Positions 1-8,280 of a stretch of DNA of 52,032 bases are shown piece after piece (the first letter of the stretch is position 1; each line of letters begins with the position of its first letter). The notes under the pieces were generated by a model that had not been told where the DNA came from, made no database searches, and was given only the letters and a program-made list of their open reading frames with translations. Source of the DNA: Thomasclavelia cocleata (GTDB lineage: Bacteria > Bacillota_I > Bacilli_A > Erysipelotrichales > Coprobacillaceae); contig NZ_FOIN01000018.1 of assembly GCF_900102365.1 (NCBI RefSeq), positions 1-52,032 of the forward strand, read 5' to 3'. Made by a program: the position numbers and the translations under genes.

Positions 1-420
1 GAAAGGTTATGTTATCTGTTTATAAAGAATGAATATACTGGTATAATAAAAGAGAAAGAAGAAGACATAATCGGGATGGTGGTAAAGATGTATGACAAGT
101 TTAGAAATAATGAGCCAATGTGGTCAATAGCGAATCAGTTAGCATTAGCAAGAATAAGAACAGAATCATTTAAAGATGAGTATCACAGTAAAGGATTAGA
201 AGAAGGTATTGAAATCGGGATAAAACAAGGAATTGAAAAAGGAATGAAAGAGGGATTAGAAAAAGGAAAAAGAGATATTTATATAGAAATGATTAACGGA
301 AGATATCATCAGGAATGTAGAGAATGGATAGAAGGATTAAGTGAAAAACAGTTAAAATTAATAAACAAATATATATTTGAAGAAGATGAATTTGAAGTAT
401 TTAAAAGAAAGAATAGATAA
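1..420 (+). CDS. Rpn-family PD-(D/E)XK nuclease / putative transposase, C-terminal part
   Basis: The frame is open from base 1, so this is the 3' end of a longer gene whose nuclease domain lies upstream; the first internal ATG is at 76. The visible 139 residues hold a Glu/Lys/Gly-rich segment of short repeats (EGIEIGIKQGIEKGMKEG), then a helical tail ending in TAA. That repeat is typical of the C-terminus of Rpn (recombination-promoting nuclease, PDDEXK transposase) proteins, where it links the nuclease to a tail. No catalytic residues are visible here. An Rpn-like N-terminus also begins at the right end of the window (51743), so members of this family bracket the segment. The family is fairly clear from the repeat; transposition activity is not established. 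Confidence 0.7.
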   Translation, partial: ERLCYLFIKNEYTGIIKEKEEDIIGMVVKMYDKFRNNEPMWSIANQLALARIRTESFKDEYHSKGLEEGIEIGIKQGIEKGMKEGLEKGKRDIYIEMINGRYHQECREWIEGLSEKQLKLINKYIFEEDEFEVFKRKNR

Positions 421-431
421 TAGTAATTAGC

Positions 432-464
432 AAAAAAGACAATCGCATTTTGATTGTCTTTTTA
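432..464 (+). terminator. Rho-independent terminator after the Rpn gene
   Basis: The 13-base arm at 432-444 pairs with 452-463 (core AAAGACAATC / GATTGTCTTT) around a 7-base loop and runs into T's. It begins 11 bases after the stop codon. Confidence 0.85.
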
Positions 465-725
465 ATAAGATTTTTCAACAATTTGAACACAAATATAAAA
501 CTTTAGGTGGATAAAGAAGGGTAATTCAAATATTGGAATTTTTTGCTTGTGGGCTCGCTTCTTTACATAATTGATCAATTCTTTTGGCACAACCAGACAT
601 AAAATAATTGCTTGTAAATGGTTGTGTTTGACTATTGTTGTTCATAGTCAATGGTATTTTTTATATTTTAAAATGCTTTTATAGTTTTTTAGAGAGGGAG
701 AATATTAATAATTCTCAAGATTTTT
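465..725. other. Gene-free stretch with four plus-strand hairpins
   Basis: I see no credible ORF. Four inverted repeats occur on the plus strand: AATTC/GAATT (523-527/536-540) followed by T's; CACAACCA/TGGTTGTG (588-595/619-626); TTGACTAT/ATAGTCAA (628-635/644-651) followed by a T-rich run; and GAGAAT/ATTCTC (698-703/711-716) followed by AAGA and seven T's. The T-runs suit plus-strand termination, facing the 3' end of the metF-metH operon. No clear minus-strand terminator for metH was found. Confidence 0.45.
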
Positions 726-3083
726 TTAGTCTATAATTTGATTCATTAGCTCTACTGCTTCCATAGCATCTTTAGAATAATAATCAGCATTAATTTCTTT
801 AGCAAAATCAGCTGTTAAAACTGCACCGCCAACAAAAATAGGACACATATCATTAATCTGTTTTAACATGGTAATTGTTTTTTCCATCGAAACAACGGTT
901 GTAGTCATCAAAGCACTTAGACCAATAGCCTTAGGCTTGTGTTTATAGAAAGCTTCAACAACGGTTTCTGGAGGAACATCTTTACCTAAATCAATCACTT
1001 TATATCCATAGCTTTCAAGAACAACTTTAACAATATTTTTACCAATATCATGGATATCACCATGAACAGTTGCCATGATGATTGGTCCTTTATTAGTAGC
1101 GGTTTCTTTAAAAGTATCTTTAATAGTGCTAAAAGCTGCTTTTGCAGTTTCTGCAGATTGAATTAATTGTGGTAAGAAAATGATATTTTTTTCGTATTGT
1201 TTACCAACCATATCTAAAGCTGGAATTAATATATTATTAATGATTTCTAGACCAGATGTTGTTTTAAGGAGTTCTTTAGTTGTGTTTACGGCTTCATCTT
1301 TTAAACCATGTAAAACAATCTCATTTAAACTAAAGTTTGTAGTTTCTTTTTTTGTTACTGGTTCTTGATTTGACTGATGTTCGATATAAATAGAAGCATC
1401 ATGATCATAATTATATAATACATTAAAAGCATCAATTGTAGCCATAAGCTGAGAATCTAGAGGATTGATGATTGGTAAATCAAGTCCTGCTGATAATGCC
1501 ATAGCTAAAAATGTTTTATTTAGTAAAGGCCGATTTGGTAAACCAAAAGATACATTACTAACACCTAAAACAGTATGTACTCCTAATTTTTTAACCATAG
1601 AAACGGCTTTGATTGTTTCCATAACTTCTTTTTGTTGGGCAGAAGCAGTTAAAACTAGGCAGTCAATAACAATATTATCTTTTGAAATACCATAGTCTTC
1701 AGCTTTTTTAATAATCTTTTTTGCAATTTCAAAGCGATCTCTAGCTAATGGTGGAATACCATTTTCATCAAGCGTTAAACCAATAACAACACCACCATAT
1801 TTTTTAACAATTGGAAAAATTGTATCCATTGTTTCATCTTTACCATTAACAGAATTAATCAATGGTTTACCATTATAATAACGACAAGCTTGTTCAATAG
1901 CTTCAAAATTACTACTATCTATTTGTAGTGGTAAAGAAATAACTTCTTGTAATAATTTAATTACATGTTTCATTATCTTTACTTCATTAATTCCAGGTAG
2001 ACCAACATTAACATCAAGTACATGAGCTCCAGCTTGTTCTTGTTTAATTGCTTCAACAATTAATTCATCATATCGTTCTTCTTTTAGAGCTAGTTTTAAT
2101 TTCTTCTTTCCTGTAGGATTTAGTCTTTCACCACATACTACAACATGATGATCAAATTCAACTGTTTTAGTTCCGCTTGATACTCTTGTAGCATTAATAG
2201 GAGTCAACTTTATTTTTTTACTAGGAAGATTTTTTTTCAAAGCAGCAATAAATTCTGGAGTTGTACCACAACATCCCCCAATGATACTGACACCATTGAT
2301 TACATGTTTTAAACTTTCGTTTACGAAAGTTTCTTTATCCATGTTGTAACAAGTTTTTCCTTCTACTAAACATGGTAATCCAGCATTTGGCTGTATCATT
2401 ACAGGAACTGTAGCTGTTTTTAAAATATCATTAATAATTGGTGTTAATTCAATTGGTCCTAAAGAACAATTAACACCTAAAACATCAACGTTTAAACCTT
2501 CTAAAACATTAACCATTGTAATAGGATCACATCCTGATAATGTTCTTAAATTACTTTCATATGTCATAGTGACAAAGATTGGTAGATTACTATTTTCTTT
2601 AGCTGCTAAAACCCCAGCTTTTACTTCATAAATATCAGTCATGGTTTCAAATAAAACAGCATCAACTTTATCTTTAGCTAAAAGAACTTGTTTTTTTATA
2701 ATCTCATAAGCTTCATCAAATGTTAGGGTTCCCATTGGTTCTAGTAATTGTCCAATTGGACCAATATCTAAAACAATATAACTATCATTTTCTCGATTAG
2801 CTTTTTTTCGAGCAATAATAGCATTGTTAATGGCAGCTTCAATCATTTCATCATAACGATAGGGAGCATCTTTCATTTTCAAGGGATTAGCACCAAAAGT
2901 ATTAGTAGTAATGAAATCAGCTCCAGCATTTAAATAATTAAGGTGAATATTTTGAATTAATTTGGGATTAGTGATATTTAAACATTCAGGAATATCTCCA
3001 GCCTTCAATCCTGCCTCTTGTAATTGAGTTCCCATTGCTCCATCAAATATAAGTATTTCTTCTTTTAATCTTTTTTGTAGCAT
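726..3083 (-). CDS. metH: Cobalamin-dependent methionine synthase core (MetH without activation domain)
   Basis: Transfers a methyl group from methyl-tetrahydrofolate to homocysteine through methylcobalamin. Domains in order: homocysteine-binding barrel (about 1-290) with zinc cysteines C206 (VNCSLG) and C271/C272 (GGCCGTTP); pterin-binding barrel (about 310-570, GERLNPTGKK near 319); helical cap (about 590-660); and B12-binding Rossmann domain with D676-x-H678-x-x-G681 (GDIHDIGKN), which gives the lower axial histidine. It is 785 residues against roughly 1200 for full MetH, because the C-terminal AdoMet-binding reactivation domain is absent. A reactivation-type domain is encoded by the preceding gene, which overlaps this start by 19 bases. 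Function is strongly supported. Confidence 0.92.
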   Translation of the reverse strand: MLQKRLKEEILIFDGAMGTQLQEAGLKAGDIPECLNITNPKLIQNIHLNYLNAGADFITTNTFGANPLKMKDAPYRYDEMIEAAINNAIIARKKANRENDSYIVLDIGPIGQLLEPMGTLTFDEAYEIIKKQVLLAKDKVDAVLFETMTDIYEVKAGVLAAKENSNLPIFVTMTYESNLRTLSGCDPITMVNVLEGLNVDVLGVNCSLGPIELTPIINDILKTATVPVMIQPNAGLPCLVEGKTCYNMDKETFVNESLKHVINGVSIIGGCCGTTPEFIAALKKNLPSKKIKLTPINATRVSSGTKTVEFDHHVVVCGERLNPTGKKKLKLALKEERYDELIVEAIKQEQAGAHVLDVNVGLPGINEVKIMKHVIKLLQEVISLPLQIDSSNFEAIEQACRYYNGKPLINSVNGKDETMDTIFPIVKKYGGVVIGLTLDENGIPPLARDRFEIAKKIIKKAEDYGISKDNIVIDCLVLTASAQQKEVMETIKAVSMVKKLGVHTVLGVSNVSFGLPNRPLLNKTFLAMALSAGLDLPIINPLDSQLMATIDAFNVLYNYDHDASIYIEHQSNQEPVTKKETTNFSLNEIVLHGLKDEAVNTTKELLKTTSGLEIINNILIPALDMVGKQYEKNIIFLPQLIQSAETAKAAFSTIKDTFKETATNKGPIIMATVHGDIHDIGKNIVKVVLESYGYKVIDLGKDVPPETVVEAFYKHKPKAIGLSALMTTTVVSMEKTITMLKQINDMCPIFVGGAVLTADFAKEINADYYSKDAMEAVELMNQIID

Positions 3084-3712
3084 CGTTGTCCCTTCTTTCT
3101 ATATATACAATTTTCTAAATTTATACATGAAAAACAATGTTTGTTTAGTTTTTCATCACCAATACCAATTAAACCAATCATAGATTTTTGTGGTAATAAC
3201 AAATTATTCTCTTGAACTGTTAAACCAATATGTTTATCACAATTTAATGCATTGACTAATTTTTTATTAATCTCAAGTGGGACATTACCATATCCAGGGC
3301 AAAATCGAAAGGTATGTTTGCCAAAATTTTGCTTTTCTTCAAATTCATCACATTTAATTTCAATGTAACTACTAGCCAAAGCATCCATAACAGTCATTTT
3401 AGTCATATCAATTATTGCATAGTAACGTAATAACTTATCTAATTCAATTCCTAAGGTACAAGCAATGACTACTACTTTGTCACAACTATCAAATAAATCA
3501 ATTAAATCAGAATATTCAAGGGATAAATTTAATTCTTTAATTAATAAAGGATGATGTTCTAATGAAAAAATTTGATACATAAATTTAGGTTTTAATTTTT
3601 CAATTTCCAATAAACATTCATTTAAAAGTTTATCTGTTTGTTGATCAACTTGATTATTTAAGTAGCCTAAATACTTTAACGCATTTTTTTTAATCATTGA
3701 TAAATTCGGCAA
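3065..3712 (-). CDS. Stand-alone methionine synthase activation-domain protein
   Basis: 215 residues matching the vitamin-B12-dependent methionine synthase activation domain: a central segment with RFCPGYGNVPLEINKKL and then LTVQENNLLLPQKSMIGL. In full-length MetH the equivalent region binds S-adenosylmethionine and supports reductive remethylation of oxidised cobalamin. The last about 25 residues are Cys-rich (HCFSC-x5-C-x6-GQRCY), a tail seen in stand-alone versions that could bind a metal or an Fe-S cluster; that is inference. It lies between metF and metH, overlapping both, so translation is probably coupled and the protein probably reactivates the truncated MetH downstream. Confidence 0.82.
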   Translation of the reverse strand: MPNLSMIKKNALKYLGYLNNQVDQQTDKLLNECLLEIEKLKPKFMYQIFSLEHHPLLIKELNLSLEYSDLIDLFDSCDKVVVIACTLGIELDKLLRYYAIIDMTKMTVMDALASSYIEIKCDEFEEKQNFGKHTFRFCPGYGNVPLEINKKLVNALNCDKHIGLTVQENNLLLPQKSMIGLIGIGDEKLNKHCFSCINLENCIYRKKGQRCYKKD

Positions 3713-4580
3713 AAATATTATTTGTTCTAAGCAAGATTTCTTTAGCTATTTCAGGTTTATTCATTGTATAAAGATGAATTCCATCAACACCATTAGTAAT
3801 TAAATCAATAATTTGATAAGTTGCATAATTCAGGCCTACTTCTTTCATTGCGTAAGGATTATTTTTAAAACGTTCAATCATTGCAGATAAATTATAAGGA
3901 ATATTACAGCCGCTTAATTTAGCTATATTTAATAATGATTTAGAATTAGTAGCAGGCATTATCCCAGCAATAATAGGTACATTGATGCCTCTAATTCTAG
4001 CTTCTCTAACCAAACGATAATAATAGTTGTTGTCAAAGAAAATTTGAGTGATTAAATATTCGGCACCAGCATCAACTTTTTTCTTTAATGCTTGTAGATC
4101 TTCTTCTAAGGAAACAGCATCTTGATGTACTTCGGGATAGCAGGCTCCACTTAAACAAAAAGTATCAGGATAATTTTTACTGATGAATTCATTTAATTCA
4201 CTAGCATATTTATAATAGTGAGGGGCGTTTACTGGATCATATCCTTTAGGGTAATCACCTCGTAATGCTAAGATATTCTCAATGTTATTTGTTTTTAATG
4301 AATTGATGATACGAGTTAGTTGTTTTGGAGTAGCATCAATGCAGCTTAAATGAGCGACAGCTTCAATATTATAATCATTTTTTATCTTAGAAGCAATTTC
4401 TACTGTATTTTCAGTAGTAGAACCTCCAGCTCCATATGTAACTGAAATAAAATCTGGTTTAAGTTTTGCTAATTCATCAATTGTATTATAGATAGAACTT
4501 ATATCTCCATCATGGTTTTTAGGAGGAAAGATTTCAAATGATAAAGTAGGTCGCTGATGTAATAAATCAATAATTTTCAT
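3690..4580 (-). CDS. metF: 5,10-methylenetetrahydrofolate reductase
   Basis: Flavoprotein that reduces methylene-tetrahydrofolate to methyl-tetrahydrofolate, the methyl donor used by MetH. 296 residues, normal for bacterial MetF. Family landmarks are FEIFPPKN at about 15, SVTYGAGGST at about 47, the ALRGDYPKGYD segment at about 104-114, and ITQIFFDNNYYYRLV at about 178. The ATG has AAGGAG 9 bases upstream. It is the first gene of the minus-strand operon and overlaps the activation-domain gene by 23 bases. Its promoter is embedded in the terminator of the gene upstream. No SAM-, B12- or T-box-type leader fits, because only about 30 bases separate the -10 from the start codon. Confidence 0.95.
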   Translation of the reverse strand: MKIIDLLHQRPTLSFEIFPPKNHDGDISSIYNTIDELAKLKPDFISVTYGAGGSTTENTVEIASKIKNDYNIEAVAHLSCIDATPKQLTRIINSLKTNNIENILALRGDYPKGYDPVNAPHYYKYASELNEFISKNYPDTFCLSGACYPEVHQDAVSLEEDLQALKKKVDAGAEYLITQIFFDNNYYYRLVREARIRGINVPIIAGIMPATNSKSLLNIAKLSGCNIPYNLSAMIERFKNNPYAMKEVGLNYATYQIIDLITNGVDGIHLYTMNKPEIAKEILLRTNNIFAEFIND

Positions 4581-4610
4581 ATGTATATTCTCCTTAAATA
4601 AATTATGTTA

Positions 4611-4639
4611 ATTATAAAAAAAACAAGAGTTTTAGTCAA
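4611..4639 (-). promoter_or_regulatory. Sigma-A promoter of the metF operon, inside a terminator
   Basis: On the minus strand TTGACT (4634-4639) and TATAAT (4611-4616) are separated by exactly 17 bases. The -35 falls in the loop and 3' arm of the terminator of the upstream DUF1836 gene, and the spacer contains that terminator's T-run. Confidence 0.8.
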
Positions 4640-4650
4640 CTAAAACTCTT
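4617..4650 (-). terminator. Terminator of the DUF1836 gene
   Basis: A perfect 11-bp stem (4640-4650 with 4625-4635) with a 4-base loop is followed on the minus strand by G and eight T's. It starts directly after the DUF1836 stop codon. Confidence 0.9.
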
Positions 4651-4651
4651 A

Positions 4652-5200
4652 TTACTTAGTTAAATCATAATAGTTATCTATAATTCCTTGAATAATACTT
4701 GTTAATTGGTTAGATAGTGATGATAATGCCATAATTGTAATTAGCCTCTGGTCATTATTATTGATGTCTAGATTAAAAGTATTGATTATTTTTAAAATTA
4801 ATGGTTTTAATTCTTCATTTTGAACTTTTTTTATTTTAATAAATTGTTCATAGATATTTTCAAGTGAATCATCATTATCATAAATAGGAGCTAAGATATG
4901 TTTGATTTCCTGAATTGTAATTGTATTTTTTAAATTATAAATCAATAACATACCAATTATTTGTTCCTTTGTATATTTTTTTCCTTTTACAGGTTTAATT
5001 ATACCAGCTTTAGTATAATTATTAATCATTGTTTTAGTTAGAAGTTTATCTTCATTATAACGCTTATTATCTTGAAGATGTTCTTCAAAGAGGGTCATGA
5101 TTTGATCCATATATAAATCTAATGAAGGTATATCAGATGCTTTTAAATCACTTTTATTTACAACTTTATCAATAATCTCTATTAATTCTAATTTTTCCAT
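4652..5200 (-). CDS. DUF1836 domain protein, MerR-like putative DNA-binding protein
   Basis: 182 residues of the DUF1836 family, which carries a MerR-like winged helix (middle segment LTKTMINNYTKAGIIKP, about 52-68) followed by a helical domain. The family is widespread in low-GC Firmicutes with unknown targets. The start has GGTGATCC-type ribosome binding sequence just upstream. The gene has its own perfect terminator, and metF starts from a promoter inside that terminator, so this is probably a separate unit and not a member of the met operon, though read-through is possible. The family assignment is good; any link to methionine regulation is only positional. Confidence 0.75.
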   Translation of the reverse strand: MEKLELIEIIDKVVNKSDLKASDIPSLDLYMDQIMTLFEEHLQDNKRYNEDKLLTKTMINNYTKAGIIKPVKGKKYTKEQIIGMLLIYNLKNTITIQEIKHILAPIYDNDDSLENIYEQFIKIKKVQNEELKPLILKIINTFNLDINNNDQRLITIMALSSLSNQLTSIIQGIIDNYYDLTK

Positions 5201-5253
5201 AGGATCACCTCATTAATATTTTATCTTATTTTAATAAATATTTCAAGATATGG

Positions 5254-5281
5254 TTGACATGGATGTAATAAATGATATTAT
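5254..5281 (+). promoter_or_regulatory. Sigma-A promoter of the hemolysin III gene
   Basis: TTGACA (5254-5259), 16-base spacer, TATTAT (5276-5281), 44 bases before the ATG. Confidence 0.65.
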
Positions 5282-5325
5282 ATCTATATAATACAGTTAT
5301 CAAAACCACATAAGGAGGTTGTGTG

Positions 5326-5979
5326 ATGAAATTTTTTAGAAGAGCGATGGATCCAGTGAGTAGTGAGACACATTTTATTGGTGCAGCTTTATCATTAGTG
5401 ACATTAATAATAATGATGGTTGTAGCAATTATTGATGGTTCAAATCAGCAAACAATAATTGGAATTACTGTTTTTGGTTTATCGTCAATTTCTTTGTATA
5501 GTGCAAGTTGTATCTACCACTATTATAATGCTAGTGAGGATAATAAAATAAAATTAATTTTACGAAAACTAGATCATTCAATGATTTATGTATTGATTGC
5601 CGGAACGTATACACCAATATGTTTGTCTTATTTGGAATTTCCACATAGTTTATATTTTTTAATTGCTATTTGGTTAATTGCCATTATTGGAATTATTATA
5701 AAATTATTTTGGATGAGGGCACCACGATTCATTTCGACAATATTTTATCTCTTAATGGGGTGGGCATTGATTTTTGATTTACCCGCTTTTTCTGATGTGC
5801 CATTAGGGTGTTTTGGATTAATTGCTGCAGGAGGAATTAGTTATTCGATAGGGGCAGTTATTTATATTTTAAAAAAACCTAATTGGTTTAAAAATTTTGG
5901 TTTTCATGAATTATTTCATATTTTTGTAATGGTTGGTTCTGCTTTTCATTTTCTGGCCGTTATTATTTATATTTTATAA
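5326..5979 (+). CDS. Hemolysin III family (PAQR) membrane protein
   Basis: 217 residues with seven predicted membrane helices. Conserved PAQR/HlyIII polar residues are visible: SxxxH near the N-terminus (SSETHFIGA), the second-helix SASCIYHYYNAS, KLDHSMIYVLIAGTYTP, and the C-terminal HELFHIFVMVGSAFHF histidines, which bind a metal in PAQR proteins. The physiological role in bacteria is unsettled; despite the name, haemolysis is not expected. I chose ATG 5326 over GTG 5323 because AAGGAGG at 5312-5318 is then 7 bases away. It is monocistronic, with its own promoter and a weak terminator. Confidence 0.88.
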   Translation: MKFFRRAMDPVSSETHFIGAALSLVTLIIMMVVAIIDGSNQQTIIGITVFGLSSISLYSASCIYHYYNASEDNKIKLILRKLDHSMIYVLIAGTYTPICLSYLEFPHSLYFLIAIWLIAIIGIIIKLFWMRAPRFISTIFYLLMGWALIFDLPAFSDVPLGCFGLIAAGGISYSIGAVIYILKKPNWFKNFGFHELFHIFVMVGSAFHFLAVIIYIL

Positions 5980-6001
5980 AGGGCCTTGGCTCTTTATTTT
6001 A
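5978..6001 (+). terminator. Weak terminator after hemolysin III
   Basis: AAAGGGCC (5978-5985) pairs with GGCTCTTT (5988-5995), including one G-T pair, with a very tight loop, then ATTTTATTG. Confidence 0.5.
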
Positions 6002-6030
6002 TTGTGGTTATTGAAAGATTATTGTATAAT
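6002..6030 (+). promoter_or_regulatory. Promoter of the lspA operon
   Basis: TTGTGG (6002-6007), 17-base spacer, TATAAT (6025-6030). The transcript would start almost on the GGGTGAT ribosome binding site, giving a leader of only some 10 bases. Confidence 0.6.
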
Positions 6031-6047
6031 GGCGGTGGGTGATAAAA

Positions 6048-6533
6048 ATGAATTTAACAAAAAGAAATAAATTATTATATTTAATTACATTGATTGTACT
6101 AATTGGTGGTGATCAGTTTACAAAACATCTAATCTCATCATCGATGCAATTAGGGCAATCACAGGAAATTATTGATAACTTTTTTTATTTTACATATGCT
6201 CATAATACTGGGGTAGCTTGGGGAATGTTAGCAGGACATTTATGGTTGTTTATCATTGTTGCTTTGATATCAGCTGTTTTAATGATTATCTTTTTTAAAC
6301 GGACTAGAAAAGAAGAAATACTAACACGATTTGGGTTAGTCCTTACATTTGCTGGAATGATTGGTAATTTGGCTGATCGTATAGTATTAGGATATGTTCG
6401 TGATTTTATTGATGTGATTATTTTTAATTATAATTTTCCAATTTTTAATATTGCTGATGTGGCAGTAGTAATTGGGGTAGCATTGATAATTATTGAAATT
6501 ATTTTTGAGGAGCACATACATGGAAAAATATAA
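6048..6533 (+). CDS. lspA: Lipoprotein signal peptidase (signal peptidase II)
   Basis: Aspartyl protease of the membrane that removes signal peptides from diacylglyceryl-modified prolipoproteins. 161 residues with four membrane helices (about 10-28, 63-82, 95-112, 138-152). Family blocks are GGDQFTKHLI at 20-29, HNTGVAWGM at 52-60, GNLADRI (106-112) leading to RDFID, and FNIADV at 133-138; the last two blocks carry the catalytic Asp pair. ATG 6048 fits the GGGTGAT site at 6037-6043; GTG 6039 lies inside that site and is rejected. The gene overlaps the next one by 14 bases, the same lspA-rluD pairing as in Bacillus. Confidence 0.95.
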   Translation: MNLTKRNKLLYLITLIVLIGGDQFTKHLISSSMQLGQSQEIIDNFFYFTYAHNTGVAWGMLAGHLWLFIIVALISAVLMIIFFKRTRKEEILTRFGLVLTFAGMIGNLADRIVLGYVRDFIDVIIFNYNFPIFNIADVAVVIGVALIIIEIIFEEHIHGKI

Positions 6534-7440
6534 TATAATAGTTGATAATGAAGATAACTTTCGACTTGATAAAATAATTGCTTTAAATATGAAAGATTTA
6601 TCAAGAACTATGATCCAGGAGATGATAAATCGTGGTCTAGTTAGTGTTAATGGTAAAATAACAAAAGCCAGCTATAAAACTAAACTTAATGATCAGATTG
6701 AAATTATGATTGAAGATAATACAGAGTTAGATATAGAACCTGAAAATATACCCTTGAAGATTGTTTATGAGGATAAGGATATAATTGTAGTTGATAAACC
6801 AACAGGAATGATCGTTCATCCTTCACCAGGTATTATAAAGGGGACTTTAGTTAATGCATTATTATATCATTGTAAAGATCTTTCAGGTATTAATGGGGTA
6901 AATCGTCCAGGAATTGTACATCGGATTGATAAAGAGACAAGTGGATTGTTGATGATTGCAAAAAATGATGCTGCTCATCGTTCATTATCTAATCAATTAA
7001 AAACACATAGTGTTACAAGACGGTATGTAGCGCTTGTACATGGAGTAATACCTCATGTCCAGGGTAAAATTGATGCCCCAATCGGACGAAATCCAAATGA
7101 TCGTCAAAGTATGACTGTTACTAGAACTAATAGTAAAAATGCAGTTACTAATTTTACGGTTATAAAACGTTATAAAAATATGAGTATGATTGAGTGTCGT
7201 CTTGAAACAGGACGAACACATCAAATCAGGGTTCATATGAGTTATATTGGATATCCAGTATATGGTGATCCTAAATATGGTCGGCGTAAGGATGATTTTA
7301 GCTATGGGCAATTTTTACATGCTAAAAAATTGGGTTTTATTCATCCAACAACACGAAAATATATGGAATTTGAAAGTGAATTACCAGATTATTTTAAAGA
7401 CAAATTAAATGAATTAGAGGAGGAAATAAAAGATGAGTAA
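6520..7440 (+). CDS. rluD: RluD-type 23S rRNA pseudouridine synthase
   Basis: 306 residues: an N-terminal S4 RNA-binding domain (about 10-75, LDKIIALNMKDLSRTMIQ), then the RluA/RluD catalytic domain. The catalytic motif is HRIDKETSGLL with the nucleophilic Asp at residue 137; GRTHQIRVHMSYIG and YGDPKYG are also present. It converts uridines in 23S rRNA to pseudouridine; the exact target sites cannot be read from sequence, so the symbol marks the subfamily. ATG 6520 follows GAGGAG with 7-base spacing. It overlaps lspA upstream and comEB downstream by 8 bases, so the three are one operon. Confidence 0.88.
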   Translation: MEKYNIIVDNEDNFRLDKIIALNMKDLSRTMIQEMINRGLVSVNGKITKASYKTKLNDQIEIMIEDNTELDIEPENIPLKIVYEDKDIIVVDKPTGMIVHPSPGIIKGTLVNALLYHCKDLSGINGVNRPGIVHRIDKETSGLLMIAKNDAAHRSLSNQLKTHSVTRRYVALVHGVIPHVQGKIDAPIGRNPNDRQSMTVTRTNSKNAVTNFTVIKRYKNMSMIECRLETGRTHQIRVHMSYIGYPVYGDPKYGRRKDDFSYGQFLHAKKLGFIHPTTRKYMEFESELPDYFKDKLNELEEEIKDE

Positions 7441-7897
7441 AGTAATTAATTGGACTCAATACTTTATGGGAGTAGCTAAGCTTTCTGCATATCGTTCTAA
7501 AGATCCTAATACCCAGGTTGGAGCTTGTATTGTTAATAATGATAATAAAATAGTTGGTGTTGGTTATAACGGTTTACCTTGGGGGTGTGAAGATAGTGAA
7601 TTTCCTTGGCAAGTTAGAGAAGGGGAGTTATATGAGACTAAATATCCTTATGTAGTTCATGCGGAATTAAATGCGATTTTAAATAGTACAGGAAATCTAA
7701 AAGGGTGTCGAATATATGTTTCATTATTTCCATGTCATGAATGTGTTAAAGCAATTATTCAAAGTGGTATTAGTGAAATTATTTATGAAGATGATAAATA
7801 TAATGGAACTGATAGTGATCGAGCAGCTAAAAGAATGCTTGAAGCAGCAGGTGTTAAGTATACTAAAGTAGAACCATTTGTAATTGAGGTTAAATAA
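7433..7897 (+). CDS. comEB: Deoxycytidylate deaminase (ComEB-type)
   Basis: 154 residues of the zinc-dependent dCMP deaminase family, which makes dUMP for thymidylate synthesis. Zinc site: HAELNAI (His and catalytic Glu) and PCHECVKAI (two Cys). DPNTQVGACIV at about 24 and VGVGYNGLPWG at about 41 are family landmarks. In Bacillus this gene sits between comEA and comEC; here it ends the lspA-rluD operon, 38 kb from them. The ATG follows GAGGAGG. Confidence 0.93.
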   Translation: MSKVINWTQYFMGVAKLSAYRSKDPNTQVGACIVNNDNKIVGVGYNGLPWGCEDSEFPWQVREGELYETKYPYVVHAELNAILNSTGNLKGCRIYVSLFPCHECVKAIIQSGISEIIYEDDKYNGTDSDRAAKRMLEAAGVKYTKVEPFVIEVK

Positions 7898-7911
7898 AGA
7901 CCTCTTTTTTT
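7886..7911 (+). terminator. Terminator of the lspA-rluD-comEB operon
   Basis: GAGGT (7886-7890) pairs with ACCTC (7900-7904), followed by seven T's; the stop codon lies inside the loop. Confidence 0.65.
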
Positions 7912-8251
7912 GTAATAGTTGATTACCAGCATTAGATATGTGATTTTATATTGAATTGTAGTGATGATTAAATTTGATATTATTTATTGTAATTTTAGGT
8001 AAATTATTTTATTTCATGGATTTTTAATGAAAATACAAAAAAGCTTTAGAAGTATTAATTATTGTAGGTAAAAAGTAGATAAGATAGTTATTTTTGCTAA
8101 AAATCACAAATATGATGAAACAATATATGAAATAGATATCTGTTATTAAAATAAAGTGTAAAATTGTATATTAAGAGGTTTAGATAAAGAGAGAGAAAGA
8201 TTACAGCGTTTGTTTTTTAGTGTTTTTTAGTATATTTTAAAGTATATACAG
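7912..8251. other. AT-rich intergenic stretch with nothing recognised
   Basis: About 340 bases of very AT-rich sequence between the comEB terminator and the convergent rnhC terminator. I found no ORF with a ribosome binding site and no structured RNA. Confidence 0.5.
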
Positions 8252-8280
8252 CATAATAAAAAGGATAACTATGTTATCCT
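8252..8280 (-). terminator. Terminator of rnhC
   Basis: AGGATAAC (8262-8269) pairs with GTTATCCT (8273-8280) around a 3-base loop. On the minus strand it is followed by a T-run, and it overlaps the last bases of the stop codon. Confidence 0.85.

Noticed and set aside
1-420. The two Rpn parts as one composite transposon bracketing the window
   Set aside because: They are different ends of genes in the same orientation with a conserved Bacillus-like backbone between them; no shared terminal repeats are visible.
1180-1695. Plus-strand open frames inside metH (62 and 76 codons)
   Set aside because: They lie opposite clear catalytic coding sequence, lack ribosome binding sites and have no recognisable product; antisense shadows of metH.
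4581-4616. SAM or cobalamin riboswitch before the methionine operon
   Set aside because: Only about 30 bases separate the promoter from the metF start; no room for such RNA.
6997-7311. 104-codon minus-strand frame within rluD
   Set aside because: Covers the conserved catalytic region of rluD on the other strand and has no start signals.
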